Source: Rhodopirellula baltica
Lineage (GTDB): Bacteria > Planctomycetota > Planctomycetia > Pirellulales > Pirellulaceae
DNA: 64,000 nt
Assembly: GCA_002901265.1 (NCBI GenBank)
Contig: PPHI01000031.1
Location: forward strand, 1-64,000
Reading direction: 5' to 3'
The notes beneath the pieces are model-generated. The model was given only the letters and a program-made list of their open reading frames with translations. It was not told the DNA's origin and ran no database searches. The position numbers were made by a program, and so were the translations under genes. How positions within the stretch are numbered: the stretch's first letter is position 1; every line of letters starts with the position of its first letter. Positions 38,156-47,473 of the stretch are shown piece by piece.

Positions 38156-38719
38156 GTGGAAATCACGGAGATCCGAATCAAACTCATGGAGTCATCCGAA
38201 GATCGACTGCGTGCGTTTTGTTCCATCACCATCGATGGATGCTTTGTCGTTCGCGACTTGAAAATCATCGATGGCTCGAACGGCCCTTTCGTCGCCATGC
38301 CCAGCCGCAAGTTGACCGGTCATTGTGATCGATGTCATCAAAAGAATCACTTGCGTGCCAACTATTGCAATCATTGCGGTGCGAAGCTTTCGTTTGACAG
38401 CGACGGTGCGCTCGATTCACCACAAAAGCTGTATGCCGATGTGGCCCATCCGATTAACAGCGGTTGTCGCGAACTGATCCAAGACGCGGTGATCGAAGAG
38501 TTCGAAATTGAACTCAGCCGATACAACCAACCCGGGTATCGGTCGCGCTACGACGATGATTTCGGTGACGCCGGCGAAGATGTCGAAACCGCGTTCATCG
38601 ACCAAGCTCACAAATCGCCGAACGCGCCCAAGCAACGCACCGAAGAACCAAAACTGGACAAGCAAGTCGCCAATCCCGCCAGCGACGACAACGACCAGTT
38701 CGGAGCCGGCATTTTCTAG
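38156..38719 (+). CDS. spoVG: SpoVG family protein with zinc ribbon
   Basis: About 187 residues from the GTG at 38156, which places GAGGG ten bases upstream and gives the standard opening (M)[10 protein letters not shown]; a GTG three codons earlier is possible. SpoVG core: [19 protein letters not shown] and [12 protein letters not shown] zinc ribbon [19 protein letters not shown] follows directly, then an acidic, disordered tail. SpoVG binds RNA/DNA and acts as a site-specific regulator in other bacteria; the zinc ribbon is common in planctomycete members. Likely cotranscribed with ispE. Confidence 0.88.
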   Translation: MEITEIRIKLMESSEDRLRAFCSITIDGCFVVRDLKIIDGSNGPFVAMPSRKLTGHCDRCHQKNHLRANYCNHCGAKLSFDSDGALDSPQKLYADVAHPINSGCRELIQDAVIEEFEIELSRYNQPGYRSRYDDDFGDAGEDVETAFIDQAHKSPNAPKQRTEEPKLDKQVANPASDDNDQFGAGIF

Positions 38720-38721
38720 CC

Positions 38722-38746
38722 CGCTGGAGTCTAGGCTTTAGCCGAT
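38722..38746 (+). repeat. Dispersed 25-bp repeat, copy 2
   Basis: Same 25-mer as at 34600-34624, located just after the spoVG stop codon. Confidence 0.85.
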
Positions 38747-38830
38747 CTTTCTCTCGGCTCTACCGCCACGCACCAACCTCGAAACCACTCAACCGCTCGC
38801 TATCGCGAATGCGGCTGATTGGGGCATCCG

Positions 38831-38855
38831 CGCTGGAGTCTAGGCTTTAGCCGAT
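38831..38855 (+). repeat. Dispersed 25-bp repeat, copy 3
   Basis: Same 25-mer, 109 bases after copy 2. Confidence 0.85.
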
Positions 38856-38948
38856 CTTTCCCTCCCCACCCCCATCTAAATCACCCACACCCACACGAAA
38901 GTCTGGACGTCACGGCGCCCTCCTGCTAAAAGCTCGTCCGGGGTTTGA

Positions 38949-39066
38949 CGGCCTGCTGATTTTCAAATTCGTTCTCTCCCAAGGGCGCTTTCTGCTCCGC
39001 GAAAGCAGTAGAAGAAAACGCTACTTTCGCGGAACGAAAGACGACACTCGAAAATCAACCAGCCGT
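38949..39066 (+). repeat. ~118-bp dispersed palindromic element, copy A
   Basis: Ends are inverted: CGGCCTGCTGATTTTCAAA at the left and GAAAATCAACCAGCCG at the right. An inner CGCTTTCTGCT...GAAAGC pair adds structure. The reverse complement of 54677-54795 aligns with it along the full length. Confidence 0.8.
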
Positions 39067-39110
39067 TCACCCTAATGACTTGATTGCTAGCAACAACGCC
39101 CACAGTGACC

Positions 39111-41081
39111 ATGGATGGCTCGGTGACCAGCCCCTTCGCACGTGTACTTCGTCTCGCCGTCCGCCGCTGGTGGGCCCTGATCGGGATCGTCCTTTCTTCA
39201 CTGGCGATCGCGGTGTTGTGGAGCGCGAACATCAGCGCGGTCTTGCCGATGGTCGACATCGTCTTTGCCGGCAAATCGGTCGCCCAGTATGTCGACGAAA
39301 CGATTGAGACGAACGAACAGCGGGCCGTCGAAATCCGCGAATTGTTGGCAACGGACAGTCACGAATCGCCAAGCGAACTGCAAACGGAATTGGAACGCGC
39401 GACCTCTCGCGCGGAGTGGTATGCGTTGGCGAAACCGTATGTCGACGCGTACGCACCACGAACCGCATTCGGGACGTTGTTGGCGATTCTGACGTTCTTG
39501 GTGGTGGGAACGGCACTGAAGTTGATCGCGCTGGTCGCCAACATGATGTGGGTTCAATACGTCGCCGGTCGGACTTCGATCGACCTCCGTGAACTGTTCT
39601 TTCGCAAAGCACTCCACCTGGACTTAGATAACTTTGGCGAGAACGGTTCGGCGGATTTGACCGCTCGCCTGACCAATGACGTTTCGCTGGTCAACAACGG
39701 TGTCGCGACGTTGCTCGGCAAGATGACACGTGAGCCGCTGAAGATGATCGCATGCTTGTGCGGCGCCGCGATCGTGTGCTCACGCTTGCTGTTGTTGGTG
39801 ATGATCGTGATGCCGATTCTGGCCATCGTGATGTCGAAGCTCAGCCGCGCGATCCGCCGCGCCAGCCGCCGGGCGATGGAAGAGATGAGTCAACTTTATG
39901 GCATGCTGAACGATTCGTTCTCGGGGATCCGCTTGATCAAAGCGTCGAACACCCAGGCGTTCGAACGCGCCCGCCTGCGCCGTGGCAGCCTCGCGTATTA
40001 CTACCGCAGCATGAAGATGGAGTTTTACAACACGCTGGCACGTGGCACGACCGAGATGATGGGGATCACCACGGTCTCGCTTGCGATCTTGGCCGGTGGC
40101 TATCTCGTACTGACCAAACAAACGCATCTGTTCGGGCTGCGGATCACCACCGAACCGCTTCAACAAGGCGAAGTGTTCTTGTTCTTTAGCTTCCTGATCG
40201 GTGCGTCCGATCCGGCTCGCAAGCTGGCCGACGTATGGAGCGGCTTGCAACGTGGCATCGCCGCATCCAATCGTGTGATGGAAATCATCGACCAGGACGT
40301 ACGCGTGCAAGATCCCGTGTCGGCAAAGACGGTCGCACGCCCCCACTCGCACATCCGCTTCGACGACGTCCAGTTCCAATATTCGTCTGGCCCGCAAGTC
40401 CTGCGTGGCATCGACCTCACGATTCCACACGGGGAAACCGTCGCGATCGTTGGCCCCAACGGCAGCGGAAAGAGCACGATCATCAGCTTGCTGTGCCGAT
40501 TTGATGATCCACAATCAGGACAGGTGTTGCTGAACGACGTCCCGATCAACGAGATGCGTACGCGAGACCTGCGGAAACGGATCGCGCTGGTCACGCAACG
40601 CACCGTGATCTTTGAAGACACGATCGAGAACAACATCCGCTACGGTTGCCCGGGCGCAAGTTTGGACGAAGTGATCCACGCCGCCAAGCTTGCCTTTGCC
40701 GATGACTTCATTTGCAAGAAGACGCCGGACGGGTACCAAACGCTGCTGGGCGTGGATGGCATGCGTCTGTCCGGTGGGCAGATGCAACGGATCGCACTCG
40801 CACGCGCGTTCCTGAGAAATCCTGACATCCTGATCTTGGACGAAGCGACCAGCCAAATCGACTTGGAAAGCGAACAGCTGATCCACGAAGCACTTCGCAA
40901 ATTCTTGGTCGGCCGCACCGGCGTGATGATCACCCACCGGTCCAGCACCCTCGCGATGGCGGATCGGATCGTGGTGATCGAACAAGGGCGTGTCGCGGCC
41001 GCCGGCGATCACGCCCATTTGGTAGACCAAAACCGTTTCTATCGCAGCCTTTGCGGATCCGAAGTCCGCGAGGTCGCTTGA
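39111..41081 (+). CDS. MsbA-like ABC exporter (half-transporter)
   Basis: 656 residues from the ATG at 39111; a TTG nine codons upstream is less likely. Six-helix exporter domain (about 15-390) with a long extracytoplasmic loop after the first helix (about 55-125), longer than in typical MsbA. Nucleotide-binding domain: Walker A GPNGSGKST near 450, signature LSGGQMQRIALARAF, Walker B ILILDEATSQ, and H-loop MITHRSST. It works as a homodimer in relatives and exports lipids or hydrophobic molecules; the substrate here is unknown. The gene stands alone. Confidence 0.88.
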   Translation: MDGSVTSPFARVLRLAVRRWWALIGIVLSSLAIAVLWSANISAVLPMVDIVFAGKSVAQYVDETIETNEQRAVEIRELLATDSHESPSELQTELERATSRAEWYALAKPYVDAYAPRTAFGTLLAILTFLVVGTALKLIALVANMMWVQYVAGRTSIDLRELFFRKALHLDLDNFGENGSADLTARLTNDVSLVNNGVATLLGKMTREPLKMIACLCGAAIVCSRLLLLVMIVMPILAIVMSKLSRAIRRASRRAMEEMSQLYGMLNDSFSGIRLIKASNTQAFERARLRRGSLAYYYRSMKMEFYNTLARGTTEMMGITTVSLAILAGGYLVLTKQTHLFGLRITTEPLQQGEVFLFFSFLIGASDPARKLADVWSGLQRGIAASNRVMEIIDQDVRVQDPVSAKTVARPHSHIRFDDVQFQYSSGPQVLRGIDLTIPHGETVAIVGPNGSGKSTIISLLCRFDDPQSGQVLLNDVPINEMRTRDLRKRIALVTQRTVIFEDTIENNIRYGCPGASLDEVIHAAKLAFADDFICKKTPDGYQTLLGVDGMRLSGGQMQRIALARAFLRNPDILILDEATSQIDLESEQLIHEALRKFLVGRTGVMITHRSSTLAMADRIVVIEQGRVAAAGDHAHLVDQNRFYRSLCGSEVREVA

Positions 41082-41091
41082 TGCTTGCTGC

Positions 41092-41547
41092 TTAACGACG
41101 AGTCGCTTTGCCGTCGATCGTGTTCGAATCGTTGAACGGCTGACGCGCGGGGCTTTCGAAAAAGCTGCTGCGGATTTGCACGTTTTTGAAACCGGCAAAG
41201 TATCGCGACAGCACGGTCTTGCGAATGAAGTCACGGCCGACCGGGACCAACAACAGGAATCCGACGGCGTCGGTGATCATCCCCGGCGTCAGCAACAGTG
41301 CGGCGGCAAAGACGATCATCAAACCGTCTTGAATCTCACGACTCGGCACCCGGCCTTCGCCCAACGCGTTGTGAAATTTCTGCCACGCCATCAGGCCTTC
41401 GCGTTTGGCCAAGTAGGACCCCAGGACGCCTGTCGAAATCACGACCAGGAACGTCGCACCGGCACTGGTCGCGTGAGCCAACTGCAAAAGCAAATACAGC
41501 TCTACCAGTGGAACGAAGATAAACAGTAAAAGCAGTCGGAATAACAT
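41092..41547 (-). CDS. fxsA: FxsA family membrane protein
   Basis: 151 residues. Four hydrophobic segments with the FxsA pattern: FRLLLLFIFVPLVELYLLLQL, GATFLVVISTGVLGSYLAKREG, GLMIVFAAALLLTPGMITDAVGFLLL, and the VGRDFIRK end. The C-terminal 35 residues are polar. FxsA is an inner-membrane protein linked to phage exclusion when overproduced in E. coli; its normal role is unclear. Convergent with the ABC gene, with ten bases between the ends. Confidence 0.85.
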   Translation of the reverse strand: MLFRLLLLFIFVPLVELYLLLQLAHATSAGATFLVVISTGVLGSYLAKREGLMAWQKFHNALGEGRVPSREIQDGLMIVFAAALLLTPGMITDAVGFLLLVPVGRDFIRKTVLSRYFAGFKNVQIRSSFFESPARQPFNDSNTIDGKATRR

Positions 41548-41699
41548 CTTTGTCCCTCGGGACGGGGTTCAGGCATCTTGTTGGCCGCGGGTGCCATCCT
41601 GACAAACGCCCACACGATTCGCTTCAAATTGCGAATTCCGTGCCGAACGCGTTTTTGGGGAGCGAATTCCGTCAAACGACTCGCGATGCCAGGACGGTC

Positions 41700-42656
41700 A
41701 TGACTGCTGAAACGCTTCACCTGCCCAACCACCCTGGGGTGCATTGTCACCTCTGGCAACGCCGCAATGGGCCGGACACTTGCCAGATGGGGACCGTCAT
41801 CGCCCTGCACGGGCTCGGCGATCACGGCGCCAGGTTTGACGACCTCGCCGCTAAGCTGCTCGACGAACGGTGGGCGGTCGCCGCCATCGACTTTCCCGGC
41901 CATGGTCGGTCTGCGGGCCGACACGGGGCATGCATCCCTTACGACACGTTGCTGGGCATGGTCGCTGACCTGCGGCAACAGCTTTGTGATCGACTGGGGT
42001 GTCAGCGTCACGTCTTGCTGGGGCACAGCATGGGCGGCAACTTGGCAGTCAATTATACGTTACGACAACATGAGTTCGCCGCGGCAGGATTGCCTGACCT
42101 GAACGGCTTGGTTCTGCTCGCACCGCTATTCCGACCGCCGCAGCCCCTGGACCGAACTCAACTGTTGGCCGCTTGGATGACCGGCTATTTGGTACCGTGG
42201 ATTCGGATGGGCCAAACGCCAGACATCACCCAGCTCACCAATGATCCGAACGCCGTCCGGCAGTTTCGAAACGACCCGCTGCAGCACTCGCGCATCTCGC
42301 TGTACAACGCAACCCAGCTACTGGCGCAAGGCCGTTTTGCACTCGATCATGCATCTGAATTGACGACGCCGACTATGGTCATCGTCGGCGACCAAGATGC
42401 GTTGATCGATCGCACCGCATGCCAGCACTTCGTCATGCGTGCAGGTGAGTTTGCCACATTCGTTGAGTGGCCAAACGCCCTACATGATTTGCTGCATGAT
42501 GTCGACGGCGACAGAGTTGGCCGGCAGATCGCCGGGTGGATCTCGCGGCGGTGCAGCGGCCAGGGAGCTGCTTCATCGGATGGCATCGGAGATCGCGAAT
42601 CAAGCGGTTATCATGAAAGGGCAACGATCCCGTTTTCGAGATCGATGATCGCCTAG
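41700..42656 (+). CDS. Monoacylglycerol-lipase-like alpha/beta hydrolase
   Basis: 318 residues from the ATG at 41700. VIALHGLGDHGARF (33-46), DFPGHGRSAGRHG, nucleophile elbow GHSMGGNLAV near 123, acid in VGDQDALIDR, and the base in WPNALHDLLHD. The sequence pattern fits the lysophospholipase/monoacylglycerol lipase group (PldB/YpfH-like). The last 30 residues are low-complexity and probably unstructured. No signal peptide. Ends 32 bases before the pterin-dehydratase gene on the same strand. Confidence 0.83.
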   Translation: MTAETLHLPNHPGVHCHLWQRRNGPDTCQMGTVIALHGLGDHGARFDDLAAKLLDERWAVAAIDFPGHGRSAGRHGACIPYDTLLGMVADLRQQLCDRLGCQRHVLLGHSMGGNLAVNYTLRQHEFAAAGLPDLNGLVLLAPLFRPPQPLDRTQLLAAWMTGYLVPWIRMGQTPDITQLTNDPNAVRQFRNDPLQHSRISLYNATQLLAQGRFALDHASELTTPTMVIVGDQDALIDRTACQHFVMRAGEFATFVEWPNALHDLLHDVDGDRVGRQIAGWISRRCSGQGAASSDGIGDRESSGYHERATIPFSRSMIA

Positions 42657-42688
42657 AGAGACCATTGAAACAGAGTGCCTGTGAAACC

Positions 42689-43048
42689 ATGACCCTTCCC
42701 AACGCTGAAACGCTCGCCGCCAAAAAATGCGTCCCTTGTGAAGGTGGCGTTCCGAAGTTGACTGCCGACGAAGCCAACGAGCTGCTTGGCGCATTGGACG
42801 CATGGACAATTAACGACGATGGGCTGGCGATTCATCGCAAGCTGAACTGCAAGAACTTCGTCAAGGCGGTCGCGATGATCAACCAAATCGCTGAGGTTGC
42901 TGAAAGCGAACAACACCACCCCGACTTGCACCTGACCGGGTACCGACACTTGGAAATCGTGTTGACCACGCACGCGATCGGTGGACTCAGCGAAAACGAT
43001 TTCATCTTGGCGGCAAGAATTGACCAGCTTCTCAAGGCGAACGACTAA
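42689..43048 (+). CDS. 4a-hydroxytetrahydrobiopterin dehydratase (PCD/DCoH family)
   Basis: 119 residues from the ATG at 42689. Family motif HHPDLHLTGY (active-site His pair) sits in the expected FVKAVAMINQIAEVAESEQHHPDL block, followed by VLTTHAIGGLSENDFILAARID. A CVPCEGG segment near the N-terminus is common in bacterial members. It dehydrates pterin-4a-carbinolamine and recycles tetrahydrobiopterin. Its stop overlaps the next gene's start by one base (TAATG). Confidence 0.9.
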   Translation: MTLPNAETLAAKKCVPCEGGVPKLTADEANELLGALDAWTINDDGLAIHRKLNCKNFVKAVAMINQIAEVAESEQHHPDLHLTGYRHLEIVLTTHAIGGLSENDFILAARIDQLLKAND

Positions 43049-43371
43049 TGCCGGCTCGACATCACCTATTGGCACTACTGGCCGAATGCACCGGCGATGA
43101 AATTTGGAGCGTCGATCACTGCCGCCAACGGCGCGTCCCTGAAAGCTGGATCGCCGAGATGGCCGACGCGCTCGAGTCAGGCTATCAGACTGACTCCGAA
43201 ACGATCTACACCGACGACGGCATGGTCAATCAATACCACGGCGTCCGTGACGTGGACTTGGCGATGCGGATCGCGAAAGAACTCAAGCTGCCGATCAACG
43301 AAAGCCACTTGGGCGTCTACAGCCGTGCCCGCTTGGTACAAACGATCAAGAACGCCATCGAAGAACTCTAG
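43048..43371 (+). CDS. Conserved-looking hypothetical protein, 107 residues
   Basis: Start overlaps the stop of the pterin-dehydratase gene by one base, so the genes are coupled. Soluble, no signal or membrane segment; acidic middle (ALESGYQTDSETIYTDDGMVNQYHG) and a basic helical end (LVQTIKNAIEEL). I do not recognise the family. The tight coupling supports it as a real gene, possibly acting with the dehydratase. Confidence 0.7.
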   Translation: MPARHHLLALLAECTGDEIWSVDHCRQRRVPESWIAEMADALESGYQTDSETIYTDDGMVNQYHGVRDVDLAMRIAKELKLPINESHLGVYSRARLVQTIKNAIEEL

Positions 43372-43378
43372 TCGGTGG

Positions 43379-44227
43379 CTATGCCGCGTTGCGTTTGCGA
43401 CGAAGCAAACAGATGCTGCCGATCGAGCAGAACAGGACAAGTGAACTAGGTTCCGGGATCGCTGTCGAACCGAGCGAAATGCGTAGGTTGTCGATCGCAA
43501 TTGAGTCAGAGTACCGTCCAGGTCCTCCAAGGATTCCAACCGACAAGCTGATGTCAAAACTTTCGCCGTTAGCGACGACCGGGACCTGTTCCATAAAATT
43601 CCCCGTCGAAGCGGTCGGAAGGAACAGCGTGTATTCGATCGGTGTCACTTCCCAAGTCGGCGAGACATCTGCTAGCGACGGGGTATCGAAAAAGATTGGA
43701 TCGGTGTATTCGGATCCAACCGTAAACTCTAGATCGGCATACGATGCGGTGTCCGAATGATTGAACACGATCATGTCGTAGCTGACATTAACGAGATCGA
43801 CGTCGTATCCGGTGTTGTTTTGAATCGTGAAGATCGGCAATCCTGAGTCGAAGCCTTCACTGTCCAACTGCAAACCCAACGCCACATTCCCGCCGCCGGT
43901 TGAATAAGCGTAAACGCCAGTTTCGGTTTCACCGCCGACTCCCATTCCACGTCCAAACAGGCCACTGCCTTCGGTACCTCCGATGGTCGAACTCGCAGAC
44001 ATCATGCTTGAGAAAAAGCTGAATGACCAATGGTTCGAATCCAAGGTTCCCGCACCGCCGCCGGCCGCTAATCCGGTACCTTCAAAGTCTTGAAAATCTT
44101 GTTCGTAAACGTCGCCAAGTTGATTGAACACGTAATCGGCTCGCACCGTGTTGCTCATCAACGCCGACGCAATCAGGACGACAAGACTTTGTGAGAATGA
44201 TCGCAGAACAGTTTGGCACACCGACAT
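43379..44227 (-). CDS. PEP-CTERM anchored secreted protein
   Basis: 282 residues. Signal peptide LVVLIASALMSNTVRA. C-terminus AIPEPSSLVLFCSIGSICLLRRKRNAA: the PEP motif, a hydrophobic stretch and a basic tail, a sorting signal handled by an exosortase (no exosortase gene in this window). The body is Gly/Asp-rich beta-type, with YAYSTGGGNVALGLQLDS and a D-S-rich pattern, likely a surface or matrix protein of unknown role. The neighbouring 43048 gene is convergent, seven bases away. Confidence 0.85.
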   Translation of the reverse strand: MSVCQTVLRSFSQSLVVLIASALMSNTVRADYVFNQLGDVYEQDFQDFEGTGLAAGGGAGTLDSNHWSFSFFSSMMSASSTIGGTEGSGLFGRGMGVGGETETGVYAYSTGGGNVALGLQLDSEGFDSGLPIFTIQNNTGYDVDLVNVSYDMIVFNHSDTASYADLEFTVGSEYTDPIFFDTPSLADVSPTWEVTPIEYTLFLPTASTGNFMEQVPVVANGESFDISLSVGILGGPGRYSDSIAIDNLRISLGSTAIPEPSSLVLFCSIGSICLLRRKRNAA

Positions 44228-44345
44228 GGTTGCTCACTCGCTGTAAGAACGGTTTTCCACTGGTCGCCCCTTAATGCACCGACGTTAAACCCGCCCCTTC
44301 GGGCTGTCAACAACCAGCCCCAAATTACGATCACAGAAAACGCCC

Positions 44346-45095
44346 ATGCAACCTTGCGTCGATCGGACTTGGCCACTGCCCAAACAGCCTTGGGTGATGC
44401 GTATGAGATGGTCGGAACTATGCTTTGCGCACTGGCCTGCGGAACCGTCCACAGTGGCAAAGTGGCTTCCACCAGGTGTCGAGCTGGACACGTACGAAGG
44501 ATCGGCTTGGGTCGGCGTTGTGCCGTTCTTGATGTCAGACGTCGCACCAAGGTGTTGTCCCGCTGTTCCCGGCATCAGTCGTTTTCCAGAATTAAACGTT
44601 CGCACCTACGTTTCCGTCGGTGGAAAGCCAGGCGTGTGGTTTTTCTCGTTAGATGCCGCCAGCCGATTCGCAGTCCGGCTGGCCCGAACAACGTTTCATC
44701 TGCCTTATATGGATGCGAAAATGAACATCCATAACGTTGAAGACGGTGCGATTGAATACCAAAGTCGGCGCACCCATCGGGGCGAAGCCACGGCCAACTT
44801 CTCAGCCCGCTATAAAGCGAGAGGCGACTATGCGATCGCATCACCGGGAAGTTTCGAGCACTGGTTGACCGCACGGTATTGCCTTTACAGCGCCAGCCCC
44901 GACGGTCGCGTGTACCGTGGCGAAATCAATCATCCGCCTTGGGAACTTGCGCAGGCCGACTACGAACAACACGACAACAGTATGGGACAAGCACTTGGGT
45001 TTGACTTCGATCGTGAACCCCATGTGTTGGTCGCCAAGTCGATCGACGTTCGCGCTTGGTTGATCACAGGTTGCCCTCGCGTCGCCACGTCTTAG
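44346..45095 (+). CDS. DUF2071 (YqjF-type) family protein
   Basis: 249 residues. DUF2071 hallmarks: RMRWSELCFAHWPAEPSTVAKWLPPGVELDTYEGSAWVGVVPF near the start, FPELNVRTYV and GVWFFSLDA in the middle. The family is widespread and its function is not known. No signal peptide. Upstream is the divergent PEP-CTERM gene, with 118 bases between starts. The downstream transporter begins 34 bases after it, so they may be an operon. Confidence 0.82.
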   Translation: MQPCVDRTWPLPKQPWVMRMRWSELCFAHWPAEPSTVAKWLPPGVELDTYEGSAWVGVVPFLMSDVAPRCCPAVPGISRFPELNVRTYVSVGGKPGVWFFSLDAASRFAVRLARTTFHLPYMDAKMNIHNVEDGAIEYQSRRTHRGEATANFSARYKARGDYAIASPGSFEHWLTARYCLYSASPDGRVYRGEINHPPWELAQADYEQHDNSMGQALGFDFDREPHVLVAKSIDVRAWLITGCPRVATS

Positions 45096-45129
45096 TTCAC
45101 TGTTTCATCCATTTCAAATTAGCACCACG

Positions 45130-46338
45130 ATGGAACATCCCGAGATTTGGATCAGTGCGATCGTCGTCGGCTGCGCCGCCGTGATGGCCTACGGATTACT
45201 GCTTCCGCCGGTCTCAAAGTCGTTGATCTGGCGAGCGACCGTGACGCCACTTGCTTCGATCATCGGCAGCGGTTTCTTGGTGCTCGGGCCAATCCTTTCA
45301 CGCGAGTACGGTCAATACGCTCCCCTGGTGATGCTTGCCCTCTGCGCTGTGGCGTACGGATTTGGGTCCGCGATTCGATTCAACATCAGCCACTTTGAAT
45401 CCTTGCCGGAAGGACAAGCGAACGGCATTCGTACTCTCGAAGCGATTTCGTCGTGGGCACTCGCGCTGGCGTACATCGTTTCGGTCACCTACTACCTGAA
45501 CCTGCTTGGATCGTTTGCCGTCTCGCTGACCAATGCCAACGAACGAGTTTTTGCCAGACTGGTGACCACGGCGGTGCTGATCTTCATTGGCGTGTTCGGC
45601 CTTCGTCACGGACTCAAGCGACTGGAAGACCTCGAAGAAACCGCGGTGACAATCAAGCTTGCGATCATCGCCGGACTACTCATTGGAATGGTCGTTTATC
45701 TAGGTCACTTGCTGAACACCAGCGGAACGGTCCACAACCCGGCACAGCCCTTTGGTTCGGCGTCTTTGTTCCTGGTGTTCGGTTTGGTGATCTGTGTCCA
45801 AGGATTCGAGACATCTCGCTACCTCGGCAAACAATACGATGCGCCGACGCGGATTCGTACCATGAAACTTGCCCAGTGGATCGCGACCGGCATCTACTTG
45901 GTCTACGCGGCGTTGATGGCGTTTTCTTTCGACGCCAGCACGATGGGCACCAGCGAAACGGCGATCATTGACGTCACGCATGTCGTCGCACCGGTGTTGC
46001 CAGCGATGTTGGTTGCCGCAGCACTCGCCGCCCAGTTCAGCGCCGCGGTTGCCGACACCGCAGGTTGTGGCGGGTTGATCAGTGAACTGTCTCGGAACCG
46101 TGTTCCACAATCGATTGGCTACATTGTTGTCACGATCGGTGGTGTGTTGTTGACCTGGACCGCTGACGTGTTCGAAATCATCGCGTATGCGTCACGTGCC
46201 TTCGCGATTTACTATTCGATGCAATCCATTGTCGCCGCGCGACTGGCCGCCAGCCATCAATCGGCATGGGCGTTTCTTTACGGCATCCTTGCGATTCTGG
46301 GAATCGTGATCGCCATTTTTGGAATCCCGGCGGGCTAG
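45130..46338 (+). CDS. APC-superfamily-like membrane transporter
   Basis: 402 residues with about eleven hydrophobic segments spread over the whole length and short loops. The opening IGSGFLVLGPIL in the second segment resembles the Gly-rich first unwound helix of amino acid-polyamine-organocation transporters. No binding-site signature lets me name the substrate. Starts 34 bases after the DUF2071 gene. The gene's end overlaps no other coding region once the next gene is started at its proper ATG. Confidence 0.7.
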   Translation: MEHPEIWISAIVVGCAAVMAYGLLLPPVSKSLIWRATVTPLASIIGSGFLVLGPILSREYGQYAPLVMLALCAVAYGFGSAIRFNISHFESLPEGQANGIRTLEAISSWALALAYIVSVTYYLNLLGSFAVSLTNANERVFARLVTTAVLIFIGVFGLRHGLKRLEDLEETAVTIKLAIIAGLLIGMVVYLGHLLNTSGTVHNPAQPFGSASLFLVFGLVICVQGFETSRYLGKQYDAPTRIRTMKLAQWIATGIYLVYAALMAFSFDASTMGTSETAIIDVTHVVAPVLPAMLVAAALAAQFSAAVADTAGCGGLISELSRNRVPQSIGYIVVTIGGVLLTWTADVFEIIAYASRAFAIYYSMQSIVAARLAASHQSAWAFLYGILAILGIVIAIFGIPAG

Positions 46339-46375
46339 TGCGACTCAATCATCGCTACAGAGGTCATGGCACTCG

Positions 46376-47473
46376 ATGAACGAAATCAATCCTTACGCGA
46401 GCACGCTGTTTGTCGGCGACGATCGAACGGAATTGTCATTCGATGGTGAAATCGAGGCCGCTGACTACATCCGCTTCTCGAATCGGCGCAATTTTGAACG
46501 CTCGCTGTGTCTGACATTGGCGGTGCTCCTAGGAACGCTTTCGGCATTCATCGTTGTCGCTATGATCGCTGGCATGATCTTGCGCGGCTGGGATCCGACC
46601 TTTGTCACCGTAGCCATCTTGGCGATCGTTCTGGGGGGCGCCGCTTTCTGGGTCTATCGTTACTTCGTCAACCAGACGCAGCGAAGCAAGCGGTTGCTTA
46701 AGCGATACCCAGACTTACTCGGCGTCGCGAGAGGATCGATCAATGCAGACGGTTTGACCTTTGATGATGGCGTCCGCCAGCATTGGTTCAGCCCCACGTT
46801 CTTACAGAAAGCATACGCTTCGGCGATTGGAATCAAGGTCCCACTTGACGTGAACCCTTATCGCTTTCTCGCTTTGACCGACCGCCTCTTTGACGGCTAC
46901 GACGAAACGGTGGCGGTGAGAATCAAGCAACTTTGGTCTGATCAAAGTGCGGAAGTAAACGCTGCAGAAGTAAACGCTGCCCTTTGGCAACGGCTCCATC
47001 CTGCTCCGACAGATGCGATCACCTTCGCCGGTGAAGTGACCGTCAAGCAGTCGCAACGTATCCGAGAGGTGCTCGTCGCGGCTTGGACCAATTCGATCGG
47101 AGGGATCGGTATGGTTGTCGCCGCATTGGTGTCCGGTGCCTTTAACACCTGGGGAAACGTCTTTTTCTTTAGTGTCGGTTCATTTGTCTTGATCTCCGCC
47201 GTTATCAGTTGGCGGCAATACTTTTTTGGCAGTTCCACGCAAACCTGGCGTCAATCCGGTTGGATCAGTCCAACCGAACTGGCTGTCATGTGGGGCCCCG
47301 CCGGTGTCCGGATGTCGCTTAACGAAGTCACCGTAAGTACCGAATACGAACAGCTGCTGATCTTCACCAACCAAACCGGGGCAACGTACTACCTTGCCCC
47401 GGATCATCTCGCCAATCAATTAGATTGGCAACGACTTCGAACCCGCTTTCAAACCGAAGCGGTCGCTTCGTAG
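46376..47473 (+). CDS. Hypothetical membrane protein, 365 residues
   Basis: Start at the ATG at 46376 (MNEINPYAST). Residues 48-107 contain two membrane segments (LTLAVLLGTLSAFIVVAMIAGMIL and VTVAILAIVLGGAAFWVYRYF). Two more follow near 245-285 (IGMVVAALVSGAFNTWGNVFFFSVGSFVLISAVI). The cytoplasmic parts include two similar blocks (RYPDLLGVARGSINADGL... and QTWRQSGWISPTELAVMWGP...). The family is not recognised, though the layout (N-terminal NPYAS motif) is frequent in planctomycete membrane proteins. A 15-bp unit encoding EVNAA is directly repeated (46951-46980). Overlaps the convergent reductase gene's end by 25 bases. Confidence 0.65.
   Translation: MNEINPYASTLFVGDDRTELSFDGEIEAADYIRFSNRRNFERSLCLTLAVLLGTLSAFIVVAMIAGMILRGWDPTFVTVAILAIVLGGAAFWVYRYFVNQTQRSKRLLKRYPDLLGVARGSINADGLTFDDGVRQHWFSPTFLQKAYASAIGIKVPLDVNPYRFLALTDRLFDGYDETVAVRIKQLWSDQSAEVNAAEVNAALWQRLHPAPTDAITFAGEVTVKQSQRIREVLVAAWTNSIGGIGMVVAALVSGAFNTWGNVFFFSVGSFVLISAVISWRQYFFGSSTQTWRQSGWISPTELAVMWGPAGVRMSLNEVTVSTEYEQLLIFTNQTGATYYLAPDHLANQLDWQRLRTRFQTEAVAS

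Larger units (their letters stand above)
38720..39110. other. Intergenic region rich in dispersed repeats
   Basis: No gene. It contains two copies of the 25-bp repeat and one copy of a ~118-bp palindromic element (38949-39066), then the promoter side of the ABC transporter gene. Confidence 0.7.

Noticed and set aside
38720-39110. Palindromic element as a tRNA or structured RNA gene
   Set aside because: It has no tRNA cloverleaf features and a second copy lies elsewhere between genes, so a dispersed repeat is more likely.
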